Below, in pieces: positions 56,542 through 64,000 of a DNA stretch of 64,000 nucleotides (within the stretch, counting starts at the first letter, position 1; each line of letters begins with the position of its first letter). The position numbers and the translations under genes were made by a program. The notes beneath the pieces are model-generated. The model did no database searches. It had not been told where the DNA came from and was given only the letters and a program-made list of their open reading frames with translations. Location: positions 15,418-79,417 of the forward strand of contig CAZYAD010000002.1 in NCBI GenBank assembly GCA_964646225.1. Reading direction: 5' to 3'. Origin of the DNA: UBA4644 sp964646225 (GTDB lineage: Bacteria > Bacillota > Clostridia > Oscillospirales > Butyricicoccaceae).

Positions 56542-57915
56542 TTACAGCTCGTTGACGATTTTCTTGAAAAATCGGCCCCGTTCCATGAAGTTCGGGAACT
56601 GGTCGAAGGAGGCGCAGGCCGGGCTGAACAGCACCAGGTCGCCGGGGCGGGCCAGCTGCCGGGCAGCGAGGATGGTCTGGGTCAGGTCATCGAAGCGCAG
56701 CAGATCCGGCTTGCCGGGGGCATAATCGGAGGCGGCGCGGACGGCTGATTCGATCTTGTCGGCGGTGGCACCGCACAGCAGCAGTGTCCGCACCGAGGTG
56801 GGCAGCGCCGCACCCAGGGTGTCAAAGGGGATGTGCTTATCGTAGCCGCCGGCGATGAGCAGGATGTGCTCGGCCGGGAAGCATTTCAGGCCGGCCAGCG
56901 TCCGGGTGGGGCTGCTGGCGATGGAATCGTTGTAGTAGCGGACGCCGTCCAGCTCCCGCACCAGCTCCAGCCGGTGCTCCACGCCGGAAAATTCCCGGGC
57001 TACCTGGCACATACAGGCCGGAGACACCAGCCCCGACAGGGCGGCGCAGGCCGCCATGTAATTTTCCACATTGTGCATACCGGGCAGGCGGATGTCCTCC
57101 CGGCGCATCAGCGGGCCGGAGACGGACTGAAGGGTGTCGTTCTCCAGCCAGACGCCGGTGCCCTCCGGCAGGGGGGACTTGGAGAAGAAGCGCACCTGTC
57201 CCGGTGCCTCTGCCGCCAGGGCACGGGAGGGCTCGTTGTCGTAGTTCAGCACCAGCAGGCCGGTTTTGTCCTGATGGCGGAACAGGTTACACTTGGCTGA
57301 CACATATTCGTCAAAATCCCGGTGCCAGTCCAGATGGTTGGGGCTCAGGTTGGTGATGACCGCTACGGAGGGGGCCTGCTTCAGGGTCATCAGCTGGAAG
57401 GAGGAAAGCTCCAGCACGGCCACATCCTCCGGGCGCATTTCGGCGGCTTTGTCCAGCAGCGGGGTGCCGATGTTGCCGCCCAGCCAGACGGTTTTGCCCG
57501 CCGCGCGGAGCATTTCTGCGATGAGGGTGGTGGTGGTGGTCTTGCCGTCGCTGCCGGTCACGGCGATGATGGGGCAGGGGCAGACGGAAAAGAAGACCTC
57601 CATTTCGGAGGTGATCTCCGCGCCGTCAGCAGCGGCGGCCAGCAGGCCGGGATGGTCGGGGCGCAGGCCCGGGGTGCGAAACACCACATCGGCGCGGATA
57701 TCCTCCATATAATCGGGGCCGGTCACCAGCGTCACGCCCTGGGATTCCGGAAGGGCGGCGGCTTCTCCCAGCTGCTCACGGGTCTTTTTGTCGCGGACGG
57801 TGACATGGGCACCGGCGGCGGTGAGCAGACGCAGCAGCGGGCGGTTGGAAACGCCAAGGCCGATGACCGTCACCTGCCGGCCGCGAAGGGATTCCAGATA
57901 TGCTTGTATCGTCAA
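56542..57915 (-). CDS. murD: UDP-N-acetylmuramoyl-L-alanine--D-glutamate ligase
   Basis: Adds D-glutamate to UDP-MurNAc-L-Ala in the cytoplasm. With the TTG start at 57915 (AGGAGG 10 nt upstream) it has 457 residues, normal for MurD. An N-terminal Rossmann-like UDP-binding domain (VTVIGLGVSNRPLLRLL), the ATP loop AVTGSDGKTTTT near residue 116, ELSSFQL, NLSPNHLDWH and the C-terminal YYNDSIASSPTRTLAGL are family motifs. It is transcribed toward the M42 genes and has its own promoter, so it is separated from any dcw cluster. Confidence 0.97.
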   Translation of the reverse strand: MTIQAYLESLRGRQVTVIGLGVSNRPLLRLLTAAGAHVTVRDKKTREQLGEAAALPESQGVTLVTGPDYMEDIRADVVFRTPGLRPDHPGLLAAAADGAEITSEMEVFFSVCPCPIIAVTGSDGKTTTTTLIAEMLRAAGKTVWLGGNIGTPLLDKAAEMRPEDVAVLELSSFQLMTLKQAPSVAVITNLSPNHLDWHRDFDEYVSAKCNLFRHQDKTGLLVLNYDNEPSRALAAEAPGQVRFFSKSPLPEGTGVWLENDTLQSVSGPLMRREDIRLPGMHNVENYMAACAALSGLVSPACMCQVAREFSGVEHRLELVRELDGVRYYNDSIASSPTRTLAGLKCFPAEHILLIAGGYDKHIPFDTLGAALPTSVRTLLLCGATADKIESAVRAASDYAPGKPDLLRFDDLTQTILAARQLARPGDLVLFSPACASFDQFPNFMERGRFFKKIVNEL

Positions 57916-57948
57916 GGTCGATTCGCCTCCTGAAAGAACTCTGCTTTC

Positions 57949-57977
57949 ATTATAGACCAAATCCGCCCGGGGCGCAA
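57949..57977 (-). promoter_or_regulatory. SigA-type promoter of murD
   Basis: On the minus strand TTGCGC and TATAAT are spaced by 17 nt, about 35 nt upstream of the murD TTG codon. Confidence 0.75.
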
Positions 57978-58063
57978 CAAAAAAGATGGGGCTGGGGGGA
58001 CGGACTGCAAGCACCGCTGAACGGGAAAGGGTAACGAAAAAGGGAGAGCGGGGGCGGAAAGAC

Positions 58064-58095
58064 AAAAAGAGACCGACCCGGGAGGGTCGGTCTCT
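58064..58095 (-). terminator. Terminator of the SLH surface protein gene
   Basis: AGAGACCGACCC / GGGTCGGTCTCT with a 4-nt loop, followed by T5 on the minus strand. Confidence 0.88.
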
Positions 58096-58108
58096 GATGG
58101 AAAAAGGG

Positions 58109-61100
58109 TTACAGGGTCAGCATACGGTGCATCCACAGCGCAACGGTAGCGCGGGTGCCGTTGGTAGCGGGAGGCGTGGTGGAATCGGTGAGGATGCCCT
58201 TATAGGCGGCCCACTTGGCACCGGTCTGTGCCCAGCCGGCCACAGAGCTCCAGCCGCTGTAAGCGCTCAGAGAGCCGTTGCCGCTGCTGTGCCGCAGATA
58301 GTTCACATCGTAGCGGTACAGGAAGGTCAGCAGTTCGGAATGGGTCACCAGACCGGTGGGGTTGAAGGTGGTGGCGCTGGTACCGGTGGTGATGCCGTTC
58401 TGCGTGGCCCACAGGATGGCGTTGTAGTAATAGGAGTGAGTGGTGGCAGAAACATCGGTGAACCGATTGGTCAGGCCGGTGACAGAGGGAGAACCGGCGG
58501 CGCGGTACAGGAAGGTGACAAACTCCATACGGGTGACCTGGCCGTTGGGATTGAAGGTGGTGGCGCTGGTGCCGGTGGTGATCTTCTCGTTAAACAGGAA
58601 GTCCACGGAATCGGCGTACAGGTAGTTGCTCACATCATAGAACCGCTCGGAAACATAGGCGTGAGAAACGGTGATGGTAAAGGTGCCGGTAACGGTCTTG
58701 CCCTTGGAGTTGACGGCCTTGTAGCCGAAGGTCACGGTGTTGCTGCTCTTGTTGGTGCTATAGCCGGGAACGAAGGTGACATTCCGCAGCAGGGGCTTGG
58801 TGCCGCTGGCGGTGAGGTAATACTCGGTGTTCACGGTGACATCGGTCTGGCCGGAAGCGCCCCAGTTATAGACCAGCTTGCCGGTGCGGGGCAGGGAGGT
58901 GAAGGTCAGAGACTGCATATCGCTCTGGATGCCGAGCAGGGTGTTGATCTCGTTGGAGAACGCCATCACCTGGCTGGCCTTCATGGAGGCATTCAGATCC
59001 TTGGTGGTGCTGCCGGCGTTGCCGGTGACAAAGTCCACGGTGCCCTCCACCAGCTTGGTGGTGCTCTTGGTGCTGGCGGTCTTCTTGCCGTAGATGGCGA
59101 AGGTGGCGCGGGTGGCACCGTCCTTGCTGCCGCCCATGTAGGTCAGATCGTCAAAGTCGTAATCGCCCTTATAATCGCTGTCAAGCGTAAATTCCTTGCC
59201 ATTGGGGCTGGTGAGCTTCTTGGAGCCGGCATACAGATAACCGGCGGAGGAGCTGTGGGGCGCGTCCTCAAAGACGATGTGGGTGATGATATAATCCTTC
59301 TTGCTGCTGGAGACATTGGCGTCAAAGAAGTCCTGGAACTGGTCGAAGTCCACCGTAACAGAGGCGTTCTTGGCGGTGCTGATGGTGACATCGGCTTTCT
59401 TCACGACGGTGATCTGGATGACGCCGGTCTCGGTGACGGACTTGCCGTTATCCTTTTCGCCGCGCATGCTGAACTGGATGGAGTGGACGCCGCCATTGGT
59501 GCCGGGGACGAAGGTCAGATCGTCGATGGGCAGCTCAGAGCTCTTGGAGGGCTCCACATAATACTTTTTGCTGGTAGAGACCTTGGTATCGCCGTCGTAG
59601 TAGAGGTAGCCCGCGGTCTTGGTGTTGGGGATACCGCCGGTGAAGGTGATATACTCCAGAGTCTCGTAGTCGTCGTCCAGATCCAGGAAGGCAGACTCGA
59701 ACTCCTCGGCAAAGAAGGGCAGGGTGTCATCCGTGGTGATCTGATAGGACAGACGCACATACTTGTCAGAGGTCAGGAAGAGGTAGCCGGACAGCCGGTT
59801 GGCGCTGGTGCTGGCGCTGGTGCGGGCGGTGAACTCGATGACCGTGGTCTCGCCGCTGCCATCGGGAACATAATACATCTGAGAGAATGCGGAAGCGGTG
59901 TAGGTCTCATCGATGTCCACGGAGGCAGTGCAGGTGCTGTCGGTGAACAGCTCGCCGCCGTACAGATTGATGTCCTCGATCTCCACATAGGCCAGGCTGC
60001 CGCCGCAGTAGGCCTTCAGGCGCTCGTTCAGAGCGTCAGCGGCCTTGGCCAGCGTGCCGGATGCCTTGCCGAAGTCGATGGTGACATTTTCGGAGTACAG
60101 CGCCAGCTTGATATTGCCACTGTAAGTGACGCCACCGTAAACGGCGGTGTAGGGGACGGTATCAGACAGGGTACCGGCGTCTTCCAGATCATCGATCTTA
60201 TTATCCTTGACATAGAAGGAGGAACCGGAGACCTCAACATAGGCACCGGCGCCCCAGTTGAACGTGATGCTGCTGCTATTGATCGTCAGGCCGGTGGCGT
60301 TTTCAATTGCCTTGCGGATATCTTCGACGAAATTGCCCACAGCGTCCCGGTAGCTGTCGACGAAAGCGGTATGGCTGATGTCGCCAAGCGTATATTTGTC
60401 CACAACCTGAACAGCAACAGAAGCATTCTTACCATTCAGATCGTAGCCGGTTGCCTCGGACTTCAGAGCCACGCTGGTGTTGACGGAACCGATGGAAGCG
60501 GTGGAGACCTCGGGCCAGTCGGTCAGAATATCACCGTTGATCGTCCACTCGGTCTTACCGGTCTCCAGCTGGACAGAAGCCTTGAGGGGCAGCTGCTTTT
60601 TCACGGTAGACCAGGTGGCACCCATCGGAACCTTTACGGAGCTGGGTGTGAAGGAAATGGACTGCACCTTGTTTTTGGCGACGGTGACGGTGACGGTGGG
60701 CTGGTCCACGCCGGTGGAGAGATTGGACAGGTTGGCGGTGTAGCCGCAGGACGAACCAACGGCGGTGCCCAGAGAAGTGCCGCTCGTGGCAGTCCAGTTC
60801 TCGGTGGTAATGGTAGCGTCCTTGCCGCTTTCGTAGGTGACATTGATGGAGACAGCCTTCAGGGCGGCCTTCAGATCAGCAGAGGTGTAGCCATAAGGAA
60901 CGGTGATGCCGCCGGACACGGAGGCGGACTTGATGGTGTCAGCCGTGACGGTAATGGTATGCACACCCTTGTAATAGGTGGTGACAGCAGATTCGCCTTC
61001 ACCGGTGGTCGAGCTGCAAGTGACGGTAATGGTGGCAGAACCGGCGGCAACACCGGTCACGGTGCCGTTGGAAACAGTCGCAACAGTGTTGTTGCTGCTG

Positions 61101-61291
61101 GCCCAGGCAAGGGTGGCACCTTCCGGTGCACCGGCAACGGACAATTTTGCCGTTTGACCAACGAAGACAGAGTCCGCGCCCGTAACGGTCAGGTTTTCGC
61201 CTTCTGCCCAGGCGGAGACGGTGCACAGGGACAGGGCTACCGTCAGCATCAGGAGCAGGGCAAGGGTCTTTTTCCCAAACTTCAGTTTCAC
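58109..61291 (-). CDS. Secreted surface protein with BIG2 domain, internal repeats and SLH domains
   Basis: The 1060-residue protein has a signal peptide ending at VSAWA (about residue 29), then an Ig-like BIG2 domain (AKLSVAGAPEGATLAWASSNNTVATVS, to about 110) and a second beta-rich region. Several degenerate repeats follow in the middle, each with a GYLYY/GKLVY-type strand and a later DLTFVPG/DLTYMGG/NVTFVPG motif. Three SLH modules occupy the last roughly 190 residues (NPNGQVTRMEFVTFLYR, NPTGLVTHSELLTFLYR). SLH modules bind pyruvylated wall polymer. GTG is the start, with AAGGAGG 7 nt upstream. The ligand is unknown. Confidence 0.9.
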   Translation of the reverse strand: MKLKFGKKTLALLLMLTVALSLCTVSAWAEGENLTVTGADSVFVGQTAKLSVAGAPEGATLAWASSNNTVATVSNGTVTGVAAGSATITVTCSSTTGEGESAVTTYYKGVHTITVTADTIKSASVSGGITVPYGYTSADLKAALKAVSINVTYESGKDATITTENWTATSGTSLGTAVGSSCGYTANLSNLSTGVDQPTVTVTVAKNKVQSISFTPSSVKVPMGATWSTVKKQLPLKASVQLETGKTEWTINGDILTDWPEVSTASIGSVNTSVALKSEATGYDLNGKNASVAVQVVDKYTLGDISHTAFVDSYRDAVGNFVEDIRKAIENATGLTINSSSITFNWGAGAYVEVSGSSFYVKDNKIDDLEDAGTLSDTVPYTAVYGGVTYSGNIKLALYSENVTIDFGKASGTLAKAADALNERLKAYCGGSLAYVEIEDINLYGGELFTDSTCTASVDIDETYTASAFSQMYYVPDGSGETTVIEFTARTSASTSANRLSGYLFLTSDKYVRLSYQITTDDTLPFFAEEFESAFLDLDDDYETLEYITFTGGIPNTKTAGYLYYDGDTKVSTSKKYYVEPSKSSELPIDDLTFVPGTNGGVHSIQFSMRGEKDNGKSVTETGVIQITVVKKADVTISTAKNASVTVDFDQFQDFFDANVSSSKKDYIITHIVFEDAPHSSSAGYLYAGSKKLTSPNGKEFTLDSDYKGDYDFDDLTYMGGSKDGATRATFAIYGKKTASTKSTTKLVEGTVDFVTGNAGSTTKDLNASMKASQVMAFSNEINTLLGIQSDMQSLTFTSLPRTGKLVYNWGASGQTDVTVNTEYYLTASGTKPLLRNVTFVPGYSTNKSSNTVTFGYKAVNSKGKTVTGTFTITVSHAYVSERFYDVSNYLYADSVDFLFNEKITTGTSATTFNPNGQVTRMEFVTFLYRAAGSPSVTGLTNRFTDVSATTHSYYYNAILWATQNGITTGTSATTFNPTGLVTHSELLTFLYRYDVNYLRHSSGNGSLSAYSGWSSVAGWAQTGAKWAAYKGILTDSTTPPATNGTRATVALWMHRMLTL

Positions 61292-61404
61292 AATAAAACC
61301 TCCTTCATTTTTTCACGGAAAGAATTTGCATTCTATGGAATCATCTTACCACAGCAGCGTCGAAAATGCTATCCTTTTTTCGGATTTTATTTATGAAAAA
61401 TTTC

Positions 61405-62769
61405 TTAAGGGGCGGCGGTGTCGTAACGGGTCTGCACCCGCTCCAGCCAGCGGGATTTATGATAATACCACAAGAAGCAGGCCGTGCTCACCGCCCAGGT
61501 CATGGGATAGGCGGCATAGACCAGACTGATATTGCGGAACAGGCTGGTGATGACGGTGATATAGGTCACGCGAAGCACGCACCATGCGCCCAGCATGATG
61601 TACATGGGCACCTTGGAATAGCCCGCGCCGCGGCAGACGGCGGCGATGCCATGGGAGCAGGCCAGCAGCAGGTAAAAGGGCGTGCAGATCCGGGCGCGGA
61701 GCACACCGGAGGCGACGGCCTCCGGCGATTTGCCGAACAGGCCGATGAGGGGCTCTGCAAAAATGAAAAAGATCACGCCGATGACCGCCGCGCAGCCGCA
61801 GGAGAATATCACAGAGAATTTTGCCCCCTGCTTGACCCGGTCAAACTGCTGCGCGCCGATGTTCTGGCTGATAAAGGTGGTGCAGGCAGAGCCGAAGGCG
61901 TTGACGGGGATGAAGGCGAAGCCCTCCAGCTTGACGAAGGCGCCGTTGCCGGCCATGGCCGCCGCGCCGAAGACATTGACGCTGGACTGCACCATCACAT
62001 TGGCAAAGGCGATCACCGAGTTCTGCACGCCGGAGGGGACGCCGATGCGGAGCATTTCCCGCAGAAGGGGACGATCCAGACACAGGCCCCGGAGGGTGAC
62101 CCGGTAGTCGCCCTCGGCCCGGGAGAGCCGCCGGAAGGCCAGCGCGGCGCTGAGGGACTGGGCCAGGACGGTGGCCAGGGCTGCGCCTTTGACGCCCATG
62201 TTCAGCGGGCCGACGAACAGAAGATCCAGCACCACATTGGTGATGGAGGAGACGATCAGGTAGTACAGGGGGCGCTTGCTGTCACCAATGGCCTGAAAGA
62301 TGCCCACGGCGCTGTTATACAGCACCACCGACAGGATGCCCAGAAAATAGATGCCCAGGTAATCCACCGCGTCGCCCATGACCTCGGCGGGGGTATCCAT
62401 GAGCCGGAGCAGCAGGGGCGAGCCGAAGCAGCCCAGCAGGGTCAGGAACGCGCCGGAGAGCAGGGTGCCCAGTACGGCGGTGCCCACGGCACGGCGCACC
62501 TGGGGGCCGTCGCCTGCGCCGTAGCAGCGGGCGATGACCACGCCCACGCCGCCGTAAACGCCGCCGAAAAAGCCCACGATCAGGAAGATCAGAGAGCCGG
62601 TGGAGGTGACGGCGGCCAGAGCGTTTTCGCCGCAAAGGTTGCCCACCACCAGGGCATCCACCATGTTGTACAGCTGCTGGAAGACCTGCCCAAGAAAGAG
62701 GGGCAGAGCGAACCGGAGCAGGCCGGTCCTGATGTCGCCCTCCAGCAGGCTGACGGGTCGTTTGGACAT
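61405..62769 (-). CDS. MATE family efflux transporter
   Basis: The 454-residue protein has 12 hydrophobic segments in two halves. It begins LLRFALPLFLGQVFQQLYNMVDALVVGN, the DinF/NorM-like MATE signature, and has the matching LREMLRIGVPSGVQNSVIAFANVMVQ at the start of the second half. It expels cationic drugs or metabolites in exchange for Na+ or H+; the substrate is unknown. ATG 62769 with GGAGG 8 nt upstream is preferred over the longer open frame. It may be independent from the SLH gene 113 nt downstream. Confidence 0.93.
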   Translation of the reverse strand: MSKRPVSLLEGDIRTGLLRFALPLFLGQVFQQLYNMVDALVVGNLCGENALAAVTSTGSLIFLIVGFFGGVYGGVGVVIARCYGAGDGPQVRRAVGTAVLGTLLSGAFLTLLGCFGSPLLLRLMDTPAEVMGDAVDYLGIYFLGILSVVLYNSAVGIFQAIGDSKRPLYYLIVSSITNVVLDLLFVGPLNMGVKGAALATVLAQSLSAALAFRRLSRAEGDYRVTLRGLCLDRPLLREMLRIGVPSGVQNSVIAFANVMVQSSVNVFGAAAMAGNGAFVKLEGFAFIPVNAFGSACTTFISQNIGAQQFDRVKQGAKFSVIFSCGCAAVIGVIFFIFAEPLIGLFGKSPEAVASGVLRARICTPFYLLLACSHGIAAVCRGAGYSKVPMYIMLGAWCVLRVTYITVITSLFRNISLVYAAYPMTWAVSTACFLWYYHKSRWLERVQTRYDTAAP

Positions 62770-63067
62770 AAGGAAGACCTCCGAATGCAAGAGTTGCGGG
62801 GATGGGAGCTTGGCGCTGCCGGAAGCATGGCCGATCTCCGCGAGAACGGCGGCGCCCATTCGCCTTTTCTACCCTGCGGGGCGGCACTTTTGACCGGCCC
62901 AAAGGGCCCAAAAGCCGCCGGGGGCCGCCGAGATCAGGGCGGAAAGCCCCTGGTCTGCCGTCTGAGTGGCTGCGAAGCATAGAGAACGGCAAAGCTTGCT
63001 CGTGCGTGTCAGTGCTTGCCGGAATCGCCGGGCAGCAGGCCCCGCAGGGAAAAGACAGGAAAGGAGA
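62770..63067. repeat. Gene-free region with an intergenic repeat copy
   Basis: This 298-nt stretch has no supported gene. The part 62836-62959, read on the minus strand, matches 14114-14225 with the same order of blocks, including a 21-nt identity. It separates mrp from the MATE gene, all on the minus strand. Confidence 0.65.
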
Positions 63068-63898
63068 TCAGCGGTTCAGCAGGCCGTTGAGCAGATCGTC
63101 CAGGAAGGGAGCGTGGACGGTCTCGATGCGGCCGGCGTCCACGGCGGCGGTGATGGCGGGATCCACCGGGATCCTGGCCATAAAGGGGATGCCGTATTTC
63201 TGGGCGGTCTCCTGCACGCGGCTGGGGCCATAGATCTGGTGCTGCGCGCCGCAGTCAGGACACTGGAAGTAGCTCATGTTCTCCACGATGCCCAGCACGG
63301 GGACATTCATCATCCGGGCCATTTTGACGGCCTTTTCCACGATCATGCCCACCAGCTCCTGGGGCGTGGTGACGATGATGATGCCCTCGATGGGCAGGGA
63401 CTGGAAGACCGTCAGGGGTACATCGCCGGTGCCGGGAGGCATATCCACATACATGAAGTCCACATCCTCCCACAAAACCTCGCTCCAGAACTGCTTGACC
63501 GCGCCGGCGATCACCGGGCCGCGCCACACCACCGGGTCGGATTCGTTTTCCAGCAGCAGGTTAACGCTCATCATTTGCAGGCCGGATTTGGCCACGGCGG
63601 GCAGGATGCCGCCCTCGCAGCCCTGGGCGTGACCATGGACGCCGAAGGACTGGGGGATGGAGGGGCCGGTGACATCGGCGTCCAGCACGGCGGCCTGATG
63701 GCCGCGCAGCTGGGTCTGGGCCGCCAGCAGGGAGGTCACCAGCGATTTGCCGACGCCGCCCTTGCCGCTGACGACGGCATAAACATGCTTGACGGCTGCG
63801 CCCTGGGCCAGCGGGGCCAGGAGATCCTGGGGTTCCTGGCGGCTGGCGCAGCTTTCACCGCAGGTAGAACAGTCATGGGTACAATTTTCAGTGCTCAT
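63068..63898 (-). CDS. Mrp/NBP35-type Fe-S cluster carrier ATPase
   Basis: The 276-residue P-loop ATPase has the deviant Walker A SGKGGVGKS (about residues 44-52), DADVTGPSIPQ (switch I) and DMPPGTGD (Walker B region), as in Mrp/ApbC/Nbp35. A short N-terminus holds four cysteines (C6, C10, C13, C17), and a CPDC pair lies near residue 213, typical ligands for a bridging 4Fe-4S cluster. It delivers clusters to apoproteins. No DUF59 domain is fused. The extended -10 TGCTATACT on the minus strand (about 63945) is a likely promoter. Confidence 0.93.
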   Translation of the reverse strand: MSTENCTHDCSTCGESCASRQEPQDLLAPLAQGAAVKHVYAVVSGKGGVGKSLVTSLLAAQTQLRGHQAAVLDADVTGPSIPQSFGVHGHAQGCEGGILPAVAKSGLQMMSVNLLLENESDPVVWRGPVIAGAVKQFWSEVLWEDVDFMYVDMPPGTGDVPLTVFQSLPIEGIIIVTTPQELVGMIVEKAVKMARMMNVPVLGIVENMSYFQCPDCGAQHQIYGPSRVQETAQKYGIPFMARIPVDPAITAAVDAGRIETVHAPFLDDLLNGLLNR

Positions 63899-64000
63899 TC
63901 TTCATCGCTCCTTTGATGCGTTCAAAATCCATACGAAGTCAGTATAGCATACTTTTCTGCAAAATGATAGCCCAACTTTGCGCTTTTCGGGGCGGGGAGC

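Noticed and set aside
57986..61396. A 1136-codon open frame on the plus strand opposite the SLH surface protein.
   Set aside because: Same explanation: Gly/Val/Gln-rich low-complexity translation caused by the complementary coding gene, with no start signal or homology.
1..64000. CRISPR arrays, insertion sequences, prophage or toxin-antitoxin modules.
   Set aside because: No regularly spaced repeats, transposase, integrase, phage structural genes or typical TA pairs were seen on either strand.

Overview
The window reads as a chromosomal segment of a GC-rich, anaerobic, spore-forming Firmicute, most likely a member of the Clostridia near Oscillospiraceae. This placement is inferred from gene content, not from a database search. 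The supporting signs are a SpoVAC-AD-AE cluster, butyrate kinase with phosphate butyryltransferase, a complete selenoprotein glycine reductase (Stickland) operon, a long-type SRP RNA upstream of dnaX-ybaB-recR, the rpmG-secE-nusG-rplKAJL block and SLH-domain surface proteins. I see no prophage, transposon, CRISPR array or plasmid module, so this is largely ordinary chromosome.

Layout. 1-5.8 kb: the 3' part of a VanW/G5 wall protein, an acetyltransferase, thymidine kinase, tRNA-Gly(CCC), a HAD phosphatase and buk-ptb for butyrate and ATP formation. 5.9-10.3 kb: an ECF sigma factor with a membrane partner, a lipoprotein, and an MBOAT O-acyltransferase with a DHHW/AlgX-like partner. The MBOAT gene is cut by a 100-N assembly gap that looks artificial. 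10.4-13.9 kb: a beta-lactamase-fold hydrolase and spoVAC-AD-AE. 14.3-17.3 kb: a selenium-handling cluster (Se/S carrier, TusA-like protein, YedE transporter) with a divergent NifS-like enzyme. 17.4-26.2 kb: a tandem glycine riboswitch followed by grdX-grdE-grdB-trxB-trxA-grdA-grdC-grdD and a small unknown protein. GrdA and GrdB each contain one in-frame UGA read as selenocysteine.

26.3-33.3 kb: a lipid-linked sugar flippase, a membrane protein/XRE regulator/lipoprotein operon behind two matching operators, another XRE regulator, an M19 dipeptidase, a DUF554 protein and a Cys-rich protein. 33.5-37.0 kb: the ribosomal and transcription block on the minus strand. 37.3-43.1 kb: NAD(P)HX dehydratase, PduL, alanine racemase, small proteins and a two-domain protein resembling D-glutamate cyclase with reversed domain order. 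43.1-46.9 kb: SRP RNA, dnaX, ybaB, recR and a pyridoxal kinase. 47-52 kb: tldE/tldD, an MBL hydrolase and an APC permease. 52.4-57.9 kb: four consecutive M42 aminopeptidases ending at murD. 58.1-63.9 kb: a large repeat/SLH surface protein, a MATE exporter and an Mrp-type Fe-S carrier ATPase.

How it fits together. The M42 and M19 peptidases, TldD/E and the amino-acid permease can feed peptide-derived amino acids. The grd operon reduces glycine to acetyl phosphate using electrons from TrxB/TrxA. The adjacent YedE-centred cluster plausibly supplies selenium for GrdA and GrdB. PduL and Buk/Ptb link acyl-CoA, acyl phosphate and ATP. This metabolic scheme is inferred from gene families and neighbourhood.
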